Assembly (NCBI GenBank): GCA_036924085.1
Contig: JAVGWX010000007.1
Coordinates: 97,424,641 to 97,488,640 of the forward strand
Length of the DNA stretch: 64,000 nucleotides
Source: Ariolimax columbianus
Taxonomy: Eukaryota; Mollusca; Gastropoda; Stylommatophora; Arionidae
Reading direction: 5' to 3'
Positions 31,971 to 41,751 of the stretch are shown one piece after another. The translations under genes were made by a program, and so were the position numbers. Within the stretch, counting starts at the first letter, position 1. Each line of letters starts with the position of its first letter. A model generated the notes under the pieces. It ran no database searches and was not told the origin of the DNA. It was given only the letters and a program-made list of their open reading frames with translations.

Positions 31971-32912
31971 TTGACAAGGTGTGGAAAGAGGGACTTAAAG
32001 TCAACGTACGAAGAAGTGAAGTATGTGGGAAAATGTACAGATGGATCAGCCACTACCTCGAAAACAGAACAGCCAGAGTTCAAGTACAAAAGCAACATGA
32101 GCAAAAAGGTGGCACTGGAGCAAGGAGTACCCCAAGGGGGGGTACTGTCACCCACACTTTTCCTGGTGTTTATAAACAACATCACAGAGAATATACCAAG
32201 AAGAGTCCACAGCTCCATGTTTGCAGACGATCTGGCTATGTGGACCTCTGAAAAAAATCTCACCGTAGCAAGCAATTGGATGCAGCAGGCCCTAACATCG
32301 TTGGAAGAGTGGGCGAACTCATGGCTGGTCAAAATAAACGAGGAAAAAACAACACCAATGATATTCTCGCTTTCAAATAGTCCCCAGAACACCAAAATAA
32401 GTCTTAGCGGCAAATACCTTCGGCCAAACGACAACCCAAACTACTTGGGAGTCACATTTGATTGGCGCATGACATGGAAAAGTCAGATCGAGAGAAACCG
32501 AATGAGAGCCACACAAAGAATGGCAATTATGAGGAAACTTGCTGGCACAAGCTGGGGAGCAGACGAAAGAATACTAAAGAAACTGTACACTGGAAGAGTG
32601 AGACCAGTTCTCGAGTATGGCATTGCGGCATGGACAACAGCAGCAAAGGCGAACTTTGATAAAATTAGCAAACTTCAAAACCAAGCCATGATAGTTATAA
32701 CAGAAGGCATGAAGTCAACGCCAATTATACAACTTGAAAAGATTACAAATCTGCAATCCATGACCGACAGAAGAGACTGCAGAGCCCAGCAGCAAGCAGA
32801 GAAACTCAGAAGACTGACAGACCATCTAATGCATCAGAGACTAAAAAGATTTGAAAATGGGAAACTAAAGCGGAGAAACTTTGCAGAAATAGCCAAAACG
32901 AAGACCCTATGA
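31971..32912 (+). pseudogene. I-like LINE RT, C-terminal half
   Basis: A 313-codon frame reads NMSKKVALEQGVPQGGVLSP, TLFLVFINNITENIPRR, HSSMFADDLAMWTSEKN (FADD intact), NPNYLGVTFDWRMTWKSQI and RVRPVLEYGIAAWTTAAKAN. It ends at MHQRLKRFENGKLKRRNFAE and a stop, where a frameshift passes into the RNase H frame at 32909. Confidence 0.9.
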
Positions 32913-33826
32913 ACACCGTAACAATACCAAAGCCCATCCCTACTGTACGCAAACTTACCTGGAAGCAGCATATCATTCCGGAGGTGGTAGAAAATATACC
33001 AGGCATTGGAAACAAGAACAGCCAGACTGAAAAAGAAACCGACGGTTCTGTATCAAACACAACACAGAACGGAGGGGCAGGGGTATTCCTGAGCCTACCA
33101 AATGGTAGAAAAATAACACTGTCAGTGGCAACTGGAAAATTCTCAAGCAATTTCAGAGTGGAGGCAGAGGCACTGAGGGCTGCGGTAGAAGCAATGCTGA
33201 CAGGCGAAAGCAATGAAAGCCAGATAGTCCTGTTTACAGATGCCCTGGCCGTAGTCACAGCGCTAAAAAGCCAGAAAAATACTAAACTTAATGATTTAAG
33301 AGCAGTACTCTGTCAACTATGCCAGCAGTCCGCACCAAAAAGAGTAGTGGTACATTGGGTTCCATCCCACTATAACATCCAAGGCAACAAAGAGGCAGAC
33401 AGACTGGCAAAAGAAGGTACAAGACTACCACAACCAGATTCTAGTGTGACCTACGAAGAGTCCAAAAGGCTTATTAGGGCCAGATACATGGCCAAATGGG
33501 AAACAGAACATACTGGCTACACAAAAAAAGATGCCTATTACTAGTTGAACAGAAGAGAGCAGGTCGTGGTCTTCAGACTCCGCACAGGCCACAACAGACT
33601 GAGCTACCACCTATTCAATAAACTGAAGATAGGTGGCACTAACGAATGCACTTGTGGTACTGGGAAAATGACCGCTGAACATCTGCTGCAAAACTGCCCG
33701 ACATACGAGGACCAGAGAAAGCACATGCGGCCATCACCAGTGACAACACTAGACAAGCTCTATGGCACTGTCGACAGCCTTAGGATGACCGCTGCTTTCT
33801 TCAAAAAAATACAGGTTGACGTTTGA
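32909..33826 (+). pseudogene. I-like LINE RNase H and C-terminal domain, with one nonsense codon
   Basis: Reads VENIPGIGNKNSQTEKETDG and SVSNTTQNGGAGVFLSLPNG, then FRVEAEALRAAVEAML, IVLFTDALAVVTALKSQ and VHWVPSHYNIQGNKEADRLA. Compared with 12723-13796 it lacks about 22 residues just before the TDGS. A TAG at 33542-33544 replaces the Gln codon of YYQLNRREQ. After it the frame continues with NRREQVVVFRLRTGHNRL, CTCGTGKMTAEHLLQNCP and a stop at 33826. Confidence 0.9.
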
Positions 33827-33858
33827 CAGCGTACGAAGAAGAAGTATCTACATAAACA

Positions 33859-34323
33859 GACTAAATAGATTTATCTCAGAAAAATCTGTTGCAGAAACTC
33901 AACTTCCCCTTCTCAATAATGGGTAATCAGCAAATCCAAGCGAAAAACATAAGCAATCGTTTCCAAAAGGCAAACACAAATGTCAAAATTGTCATTGTTT
34001 GTATAACTGTACATGACAGAAGTTGGAAGTTATCTACAATCCAAAGAGCAGTGTTGTGCAGATTATTTGTACGTAGCCATTTGATAATATTTGATTTAAA
34101 ACGGTCGAGCTTTGCAACATATCGTAAGTCGGTTTGGATCGACCTGAAGTTATGCCATTTTGTGACATCAAATGAATTTGGGTCAACTCTAGTGTGGCAA
34201 AGGTTTTTGTTTCATGGAAACTAAAAGAATGGATTTTGAGGACTTTGCATATTCTTGCTTTGTGAATATTGGTTAATAATATTGTTGCCTAAACATGAGA
34301 CATCTAGGGCAGCTAGCTGAGGC
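33859..34323. other. Intron sequence with no recognised feature
   Basis: About 460 bases between the LINE and a homopolymer tract; no motif seen. Confidence 0.5.
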
Positions 34324-34324
34324 T

Positions 34325-34355
<31 letters not shown>

Positions 34356-34358
34356 GGG
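34324..34358. repeat. T11-G24 homopolymer junction
   Basis: Eleven T followed by 24 G on the plus strand. The G run can form G-quadruplexes. The exact length may be affected by sequencing. Confidence 0.9.
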
Positions 34359-34639
34359 TCGTCCATCAAAACAGCTGACTTCACCATTGCTCTCACTCTG
34401 AGAAGCACAGGCCTCCAACCAAATATTTGTCAATCTCAATTATGCTAGATGTGCAGCTTATCCCATATCTTCCTCGTGCTTCCAGTATTTGTGTCCTCTT
34501 GTTTCTTAACATTTTGGAGTCTTATACTTTTTTACCACGTGTCGGTTTAAAAAAAAAAAAAACATTGGATCAAGTCTTCAATTTTTTTTACAATGTGTCA
34601 GTTTTTAAAAGAAAGCATTGTTCACACTTGCTGGCAGAT

Positions 34640-34830
34640 TACTTCTTTTTCTTATCCTTCTACCTTCTTGCTCCATGTAGTGGCAGTTTCAGTAGCAATA
34701 GGTTTTCCATGATGAGGCTGTTAGCCCCTATGGACAACCTTTTTTTCAGTCACATTTTACCACATGCTTGGAAGGTTTCAGTGGTCATAATCTTTTGTTC
34801 CATGGTCACCCTCGGGTAGGTTGATCACTT
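34640..34830. repeat. Interspersed repeat family C, fragment
   Basis: Shares TTTTACCACATGCTTGGAAG and TTTTGTTCCATGG with 19060-19210, 22950-23290 and 40590-41010. Old and of unclear type. Confidence 0.35.
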
Positions 34831-35087
34831 GCTGACTGCATATGCTTCCATTGGCACTGACCTCTGACTTGTAGTTTCCTAAGGTATTTTGTTTTTCTCT
34901 TTTTCCTCATTCATTTAGTTTTAGATGCTGGTTATGACTCGTTCCTAAATTAGAGTTGTTTCTTTCATTGTTCTCTCAGTGCATCAATTTGTACACTATC
35001 ATCTGACATTTGATTCACTTGCCATTGTTGAATAGAGGTCAGTCTAGCAGTTTGTAGTGACAGCAAGTACTTTGACCGTCTCCACAG

Positions 35088-35198
35088 TTGTGGATATGAC
35101 CATGCCCTCAGACACTAACAGTGCCAGTCTGAGTGACATCCTACAAGGAGCAGAGTTGCACCCCTCTCAGATGTCACCAAACACAAGCAGACAGAGAG
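35088..35198 (+). CDS. RALGAPA: RALGAPA exon 8, frame-neutral (possible cassette exon)
   Basis: A 111-nt exon. The acceptor CCGTCTCCACAG ends at 35087 and the donor is AG|GTAAGA. With A from exon 7 it reads IVDMTMPSDTNSASLSDILQ, GAELHPSQMSPNTSRQR, then a single G that joins CA of the last exon (Ala). It has no stop in this frame. Its phase is the same on both sides and its length is a multiple of 3, so it can be skipped without losing frame. The segment is Ser/Thr/Pro-rich with SP sites. It has no strong family match that I can recall, so it rests on splice signals, phase and composition. Confidence 0.75.
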
Positions 35199-35849
35199 GT
35201 AAGACAGTTCACTTTTCCACAAAGAAGATTTGATAACCATTCCTGTATTTGATCTTTTTTGAGGAACTTCTATTGTGAAACTGCTCAAATTCACTTAAAT
35301 ACTTCTCCTTAATTTAGGTGAGAAGTGCTTAATGAGTTGCTCAAATGTCAGTTTCTTCATAAAATTATTGCATACACACGTATAAATGTTGTGAGAAACC
35401 TATTTACTGGTGTGCACATCTGTTGAAGGGAAGAACTTGCAGCACACTGTTGTCCTGCATCCCTAGTTTGTCAGATATGTGCTGAAGTAGAGCTACGTTA
35501 CAGTAGCTAGTCTAGGCTTTGTGGTGCGTCACTCGTTTGTCAAATGTGTGCGGATGTCGTCAGATGTGTGCCGATGTAAAGCTAAGTTAGCCATTCTAGA
35601 CTCTGTGCGTCACTAGTTTGTCAGATGTCTGCTGAAGAAGAGCTAAGTTAGCCATTCTAGACATTGTGGTGCGTCACTCTGGTAACTTGCAAGCTGTATT
35701 GTAGCAGAATTTGTCATGTGGTTTTTATAATATTATTATCGGGGTTCAATGCATTTTCCCTAGCTATAGGAGACACATTCATTAATATAAATGCCAGACT
35801 TGAAATGTCTTATAGAGACCTACAGTCTGTTACAGAATTGATACTTTTA
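35199..35849. other. Intron sequence with a degenerate short repeat
   Basis: At 35460-35690 three loose copies of GTTTGTCAGATGTGTGC, GAAGTAGAGCTAAGTTAG and CCATTCTAGACT are seen. Nothing else recognised. Confidence 0.6.
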
Positions 35850-36130
35850 GTCTGTCACACAATAGATGATTCCAGTCTGTCACACAATAGATGATTCCAG
35901 TCTGTCACACAATAGATGATCCCAGTCTGTCACACAATAGATGATTCCAGTCTGTCACACAATAGATGATCCCAGTCTGTCACACAATAGATGATCCCAG
36001 TCTGTCACACAATAGATGATCCCAGTCTGTCACACAATAGATGATTCTAGTCTGTCACACAATAGATGGTCCCAGTCTGTCACACAATAGATGATCCCAG
36101 TCTGTCACACAATAGATGATCCCAGTCTAT
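35850..36130. repeat. 25-bp minisatellite
   Basis: About 11 copies of CCAGTCTGTCACACAATAG plus ATGATC or ATGATT. Confidence 0.97.
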
Positions 36131-36597
36131 TACAATCTGACAATCTCTTCTGTGGTCAGCCATTATCTGAATGTGAGAGGGAGGGCAGTTAAACTGAGTA
36201 CCAATGGTGAATAATAAACTGGCACATTTGTTTAACATTGATGTAGTGAGTTATCATTCAAAGATCATATAGGTATTGCCTGTCAGAAAATGGTACTGAT
36301 TGACAAGAATGTTAGCTCTGTTTCAATAAATGGCCATGTAGTGACTCGTCCCACTTAACTGTGTGAGCATTTTCAGTAATCTGCGCTGTAATCTCTGTTG
36401 GGAACATACTTCTACATAAGGACATTACAGTGTTGCAAACACAATTACAAATAACAATAGTAAATCATAGTTGTTGCTGTATGTCAGTAAAACTTGACCA
36501 TGTTTGTGTAGGACTACAGTGTATCATACACTAGAGACTGCTTGAGCAGCTCACTGTCATTTGTTTTAACGAATGTACACAAATGTCCAATTTTCAT

Positions 36598-36665
36598 GTT
36601 TGTCCAGTTTTCATGTTGTCCAGTTTTCATGTTGTCCAGTTTTCATGTTGTCCAGTTTTCATGTT
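36598..36665. repeat. 16-bp minisatellite
   Basis: About four and a half copies of CAGTTTTCATGTTGTC. Confidence 0.9.
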
Positions 36666-37299
36666 TATCTTTACATCACAAATTGACTGTATTTAAACAC
36701 ATTGGCCTAATCATTCATTTGTTGGTATGTTGCACATTTTTTTGCCTCTGGGTTTTTGTTTCCAACAGCGAAATGGTTGCTGCTTTAGTTCTCTAGATGG
36801 TATGATCTGCTTTGGGCTTTTGATAATGTGTGTGTGCTGTTACACCATGTTTTTCATTTGATTTCATCTCTTTCATTTTATGTCATGTGTTTCACAGGAT
36901 GTATTATTTATCACATGATTGCAAGCTTTCCCAATATCCTTATGTCCTCTCAAATTGCTGACTCAGGACTATGAAACACACAGAACTGATTGTCCAGGGA
37001 CAAGGAAACAGCTAACAGATTTAGGACAACCTTACATGACTGTTCTCTGCTGTTTCTATTTTCTGTCAGTGAATGCTAATTCCTCATTATATTGTCTTTG
37101 TGTGTGCTTCATTTGTTTTTCTTCTCTAATGTTAATATTTTTTTAATAAGATTTAACATTTCATACTTCTTGCCTTAAGTATTTGCTGTCTATTTTCTCT
37201 CTGTTAATATCTCAGCATTTCTCTTATTTACTGACAACAATTTATACCTGGATGAACAGCAAGCTATTTAGTTCTTACCTTTCGTCGACATTGGACATG
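36666..37299. other. Intron sequence with no recognised feature
   Basis: AT-rich; no repeat family or exon recognised. Confidence 0.5.
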
Positions 37300-37620
37300 A
37301 TAAGCACAATAACAAACTGAATATACACAAGCTCAAAAATAATAATTACGAAAAGAACTTGCTGACACAACTTGTGGAGCAGGTGAAAGAATAATAAAGA
37401 AGTTATAAACTGGGAATGTGTGAAACCAGGCACAGCATCAAGAGCAGCAGCAGCAACAAAGTCACATTTGACAAAATAAATATAGTCCAAAACCAATCAT
37501 TGAGATTCATAAGAGAAGGCATGAGGACCACACTCTTTTGAGAACTAGAAAAGTTGCAAACATGCAACCAATGGAGACAACAGATCCCAGCAACAAGGGG
37601 ATAATTCAAAAAGCTGGTCA
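37300..37620 (+). mobile_element. I-like LINE RT C-terminal fragment, old
   Basis: The plus strand reads, with stops, like MRKLAGTSWGADERILKKLY and TGRVRP.. of the I-like LINE. Visible pieces: GAGERIIKKL, then KINIVQNQSLRFIREGMRT-like sequence and KLQTCNQWRQQIP-like sequence. Clearly older than the copy at 31194-33843. Confidence 0.65.
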
Positions 37621-37892
37621 ACAACAAACTCCCTTTCTTCTCCCCTTTCTCTTCGTCCCCCCTGTTCTCCCTGCCCCTTGCCCAATGTACCAGAGACTTG
37701 TAATTACATTAACCTAAGGCTTAATATTATTAGTGTCTGCTATAGCGGACAGCTTGTCTCTCACAGTAAAGGTACCTAGTTTGCTTTCCAGTTGTGGCTT
37801 TCTATCCAGCTGTCAATGAGTGTCTAAGTAAATGAGTAAAGGAAGGGAACTGGTCACCACAACTCACAGAGACTAAACTAAGACAGAGCACA

Positions 37893-38193
37893 CTTTGGTT
37901 GTGACTGGGACCAAGATTTAACTGACAGCAGCCAGCGATTCATATCTGGCTGCTTGCATCAGGGTCAACGAACCATAGCTGACCAAGACCTTAGTTTGTC
38001 TCAACATGGCAGCCCTGGAAACAGGCTGCACTAGTCTAGTCTGGCCAAGAAATAGGCATCACAGTGGGAATACAAACCATGTAATTAAAAAAGCCATCTG
38101 CAATCGGATGTGTGCCACAGAAGGACAGTAAACTACAACACAACATCCTTTTCAGGACAAACGCTGAAGAATTAGAAGGGCATATAACTCCTA
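37893..38193 (+). mobile_element. SINE family B copy 2
   Basis: About 301 bp starting CTTTGGTTGTGACTGGGACC. Flanked by a direct repeat of about 31 bases (CCACAACTCACAGA..ACTAAGACAGAGCACA) at 37857-37892 and 38194-38224, with a 5-base length difference. Shares GGGTCAACGAACCATAGCTG, GGATGTGTGCC and ACAACACAACATCCTTTTC with the copies at 5229-5589 and 59112-59402. Confidence 0.75.
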
Positions 38194-38224
38194 CCACAAC
38201 TCACAGAAACTAAGACAGAGCACA

Positions 38225-38927
38225 ATGAAACCTATTAACTGGTGACTGAATCTGGATGTATCTCCTCTTACCTGGGACTCGACTAATCCTTACCTCATCT
38301 ACAACTAGGTCCAGCAAGATGAGACAGTTCTTTCCATGCTTTGAAATGTTTTGTCATTATGGTTGCATTTATTTCCTTTCAGTTTTATGTGTTCAGCTCA
38401 ACTTTTCCACAGGGAATATGTTGGGACTGTGTACATATAGTCTCTTTTATAACTACATTCCCATATTCCTTGTACATATTTAGATCAGTTCTAGTGTTCT
38501 CATTAATTTAATGGTGTGAGCAGCTCAAGATGTGACTTGTTATCAAAAGGGACTTAGCGTTCTCAATCTTCAGCATAAACCAATATTCACGCTTCTCTTC
38601 TACATCATATTGATGAATCAATTTACAAATATACAACATCAGTCATCAGCTTATAGATAATTACTGTGAAGTTAAATATACAACATCAGTCACCAGCTTG
38701 TAGATAATTACTATGAAGTTAAATATACAACATCAATCATAGACAATAGCTAATGTCTTATCTACATGCTATTTGACAACATGCTTGTATTTCTCTGTAG
38801 TTAATGATCAATCCCTATACATCCATATGATGAACCCCAGTTATGGGGAAAATTGTGTAACTGGTTAGCCAAGAAGGGTTATTCACATAACGGTTGTATT
38901 TTAAGATGTTTTGAGGTAGTGCACTTG
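38225..38927. other. Intron sequence with a short 47-bp repeat
   Basis: At 38623-38740 a unit with AAATATACAACATCAGTCA and CCAGCTTGTAGATAATTACT is present about 2.5 times. Nothing else recognised. Confidence 0.6.
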
Positions 38928-38939
38928 CAATAGAAATCT

Positions 38940-39016
38940 TCTTCGTACGCTGTCAGACGTCAACCTGTATTTGTTCGAAGAAAGCAGCGGTCATCCTGAG
39001 GCTGTCGACACTGTTA
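38940..39016 (-). mobile_element. 77-bp 3' tail insertion of the I-like LINE with 12-bp duplication
   Basis: Matches the last bases of the I-like LINE (GACCGCTGCTTTCTTCGAAC, then the tail GCGTACGAAGA on the minus strand). Flanked by CAATAGAAATCT at 38928-38939 and 39017-39028. A severely 5'-truncated, young insertion. Confidence 0.93.
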
Positions 39017-39028
39017 CAATAGAAATCT

Positions 39029-39440
39029 GAGTTTGCCATATTTGCAAATATCAAAGTGATCATCAACTTATTGGACACTGTAAACTTTTTTTTGTGTGGG
39101 CAGCGTCATATGCAGATTCTTTTTGTATGTGCAGCGTAATATCCGTTTTGTTATATGTGCTGCATAATATATTGATTTTGAGTGTGATCGGCTGAGTGCT
39201 TAATGTGCTGTCTCATATAGCAATGGGACCAAGCTCCTGACTAGGCCACAGCACAATCCAATTTATCCAGCTGTAAAAAAGGGTACCTGCTTGCTCTTAA
39301 GTTGGGAAAAGCAGAACAACAATGAACAGTAGAACTGGTCAGTCTACCTCATTAAGCTGAAGATGAGACAATCAATAATCTAACACTGTTGGATTGCTGT
39401 ACATAGAGTCAGCAATCATTGCTTTGAGACTGCCTGTAAC
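39029..39440. other. Intron sequence with no recognised feature
   Basis: Degenerate TGTGCAGCGTCATAT / TGTGCAGCGTAATAT words near 39095-39170; otherwise nothing recognised. Confidence 0.5.
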
Positions 39441-39990
39441 TATTATGAGGTCTTATTATGTGATTTCTACCGTCCGTTTATCCTGGTCTGGACGCCGGCT
39501 GAATGGCGCTACGCTTATACCTGTGTCGTATTTCACGGGTTAGTTCTGCCGGTTCACCTTCACGAATATGGCGTGTGGGAATTTTAGATGCTACTATGAT
39601 GAGCTGAATACAGCTGGGGAGAGATGCCAGAGTCACTCACACACTGAGTGTTGTCCATATGACCTCTTGTGGTTATCGAAAAGGCACGACAAACTGCGTT
39701 AGATGCCTTCCCACCTTTCTACCCTGCGGGTTACATGTTTACGGACAGGCTTCGGTGGTAACCCTGAGGCAATATCTGCATCCTATGCTATCTCCAGTCG
39801 TCTCGATGAATGTCTTGCCACTGGCAAAAGGTAGCTTAGGCTCTGTGAGTGAGGTTGACAAAAGGCGCAGTTTCTTCCTCACTTTAATCCAAATCACCGC
39901 GCAAGTCACCCATTTCAGCGGACACAGCAGGTGATACGACTGTCCACACGGCTGAACAAAGAGAGTGGTCTTCATCACTTGTGATGGACA
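39441..39990. other. GC-richer block of unknown origin
   Basis: About 550 bases with clearly higher GC than the flanks and many CpG words, for example CCTGGTCTGGACGCCGGCTG. It sits directly against a CR1/L2-like LINE tail. A plus-strand 91-codon frame (39659-39934) is not recognised. It could be a horizontally different repeat, an unknown SINE or DNA element, or a retrocopy. No terminal repeats seen. Confidence 0.4.
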
Positions 39991-39994
39991 ACTA

Positions 39995-40388
39995 TTAACT
40001 TAACTTAACATCTTTATACTGGTTTAGAAGACTCTGCAGAGTCTGTATACAACCAGTTTCATTTACATTACCTTGCTCTAAAAGTTATGCGCATTCAATC
40101 TATTCTTAAATGCATTAATTGTCCCTGCCTCCACTACTTATCGGGGCAATGCATTCCAAGCATTCACTACTCTCTGACTAAAAAAATATTTCTAATATCT
40201 AAATCCTTTCTTTAGTTAATTTGTAGCTGTGCCCTCTTGTTCTTGTAGGTGATGGTATTTTGAAAAAAACTTGTTATAGTCTAATTTATCCGTTCCTTTG
40301 GTAATCTTATAAACTTGTATTGTCACCTCGAATTCTTCTCTCTTCTAGACACTGTAAGCCGGTTTTTCTAAGTCTTTCCTCATAACTG
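39995..40388 (-). mobile_element. CR1/L2-like LINE 3' end, 5'-truncated
   Basis: Matches the tail and the C-terminal decayed end of the LINE at 5151-5930, including the perfect palindrome AGACTCTGCAGAGTCT at 40029-40044. Its tail at 39995-40010 is TTAAG-repeat-like. Similarity stops abruptly after CTCATAACTG at about 40388. Confidence 0.85.
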
Positions 40389-40589
40389 TCTTCCGTGCGA
40401 GATGGGCCAACCCACCATTAATCTGAAAACTAGTTTTTATAATATTTTATTAGCCTTTATTCTATATTTGTAACTTATTACATATGGTAAGACTGGATCG
40501 CCCATGTTTGAGTTTTATCCATACTTAAAACTGAAAGGTTTAGAGAGGAGGACAAGGAGTGCTCTTGCTGCCAAGTCAAAATGCCAATT

Positions 40590-41010
40590 GATACCCAATC
40601 AGTATCATGCACTCAGTCATGCTAACCAATCATCTCTCATGGACTAAAGAGTATACACTGGGCAACAGTAGGTCACCTACTGTGTGTGTATTAGAACATA
40701 ATCAATCAAAATCTTTTCAGCTACCTGTGGAGCAAAGGCTTTCAACAAATAAATGCCAAGCCATTGATCTGTCTATATCTGTTGAACTATTTAAGATCAA
40801 AGTTTCCATTGCAGCACTATATGCATTGATAATGACTTGAATTTGGTTGTACCTCGTCTTCCATGATGAGGATATACAGGTCTTCTCTTCGTGTTCTTGT
40901 GAATTTTAGTTTCTACAAGATGATAGTAGCTGACCTTATGCCCAGCTCTCCTTAGTCACCTTTTACCACATGCCTGGTAGGTTACAACTACTATTCTTTG
41001 CTCCCAATTT
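40590..41010. repeat. Interspersed repeat family C, longest copy
   Basis: Shares AATCAATCAAAATC, TATATCTGTTGAACT and TTTTACCACATGCCTGGTAG with 22950-23290, and the last motif with 19060-19210 and 34640-34830. Probably an old SINE; no tRNA boxes found. Confidence 0.4.
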
Positions 41011-41260
41011 GGTAATACCCAGTCACAATTTAATAACAGTGAGCATAATGTCTGCTCTAATTCATTCCAAAGAATCCATGTATCTACATGACTGTGCTCC
41101 AAACTAGAAATATTTGTCAAATTTAATTCAGTCATTGAAACAACTTCAATTTAGTAGCTGTTAATGGCATTTTATGTCACATCGTACTTCAAACGGATAT
41201 ATTTTGTTTGGTAAAAATGTTTGGCTCTACTAGAAGACCTTGTATGTAGACTTTATAGAT

Positions 41261-41751
41261 CAGTGTTTCCTAACCTTTTTACAGCAGCGGACCGTTCAAA
41301 ATGGGACACATTTACCACGGACCGGAAAAAATAGAAGAAAATTTGAAGTATTTTGCTGCTTTTTTTGTTTTTTTGCCTCCATCATGTAGGGATTCAAATT
41401 GTACAATACAACAAACTTGCCCTCCAAAATACCACAACACAGTATTAGCAGATAAATTAACCTTTAAAACTTGTCTATCAATTTTCGAATTACATAATTT
41501 ACGTATTGCGATATTTGTAGGCATTTCCCCCACAAAACCTCACTCACTTTGATAAACAAAAACGCCAAATATAGATGAGCTCTTGTGTTTGAGAAGTACG
41601 GAAACTTGTGTGACTAATGTCATTTGAGTTAAAACATTAGCCAGCCAGAACTTAAGTCACATTAAGCCGATCTCCGCAGTTTATGGCTTAAGCCACAATC
41701 ACTTTTTCGTGAACCAGCACCGATCCCAGGACCTGCGGTTTGGAAACATTG
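41261..41751. mobile_element. hAT-like miniature element
   Basis: Imperfect terminal inverted repeats: CAGTGTTTCCTAACC at 41261-41275 and GGTTTGGAAACATTG at 41737-41751. Flanked by TTATAGAT (41253-41260) and GTATAGAA (41752-41759), which match at 6 of 8 positions, as expected for an old 8-bp duplication. CAGTG-type ends are usual for hAT elements. No transposase seen, so non-autonomous. Confidence 0.7.

Larger units (their letters stand above)
31194..33843 (+). mobile_element. I-like LINE with RNase H, 5'-truncated, sense to RALGAPA
   Basis: Flanked by the 15-mer GTATCTACATAAACA at 31179-31193 and 33844-33858. Starts in the linker before RT (LNLDKEGNKLWNLVRAMNDE) and ends with the tail CGTACGAAGAAGAA. 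Second copy of the family at 12706-15220, in opposite orientation. Broken by frameshifts near 31890 and 32910 and by a nonsense codon at 33542-33544. Confidence 0.93.
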
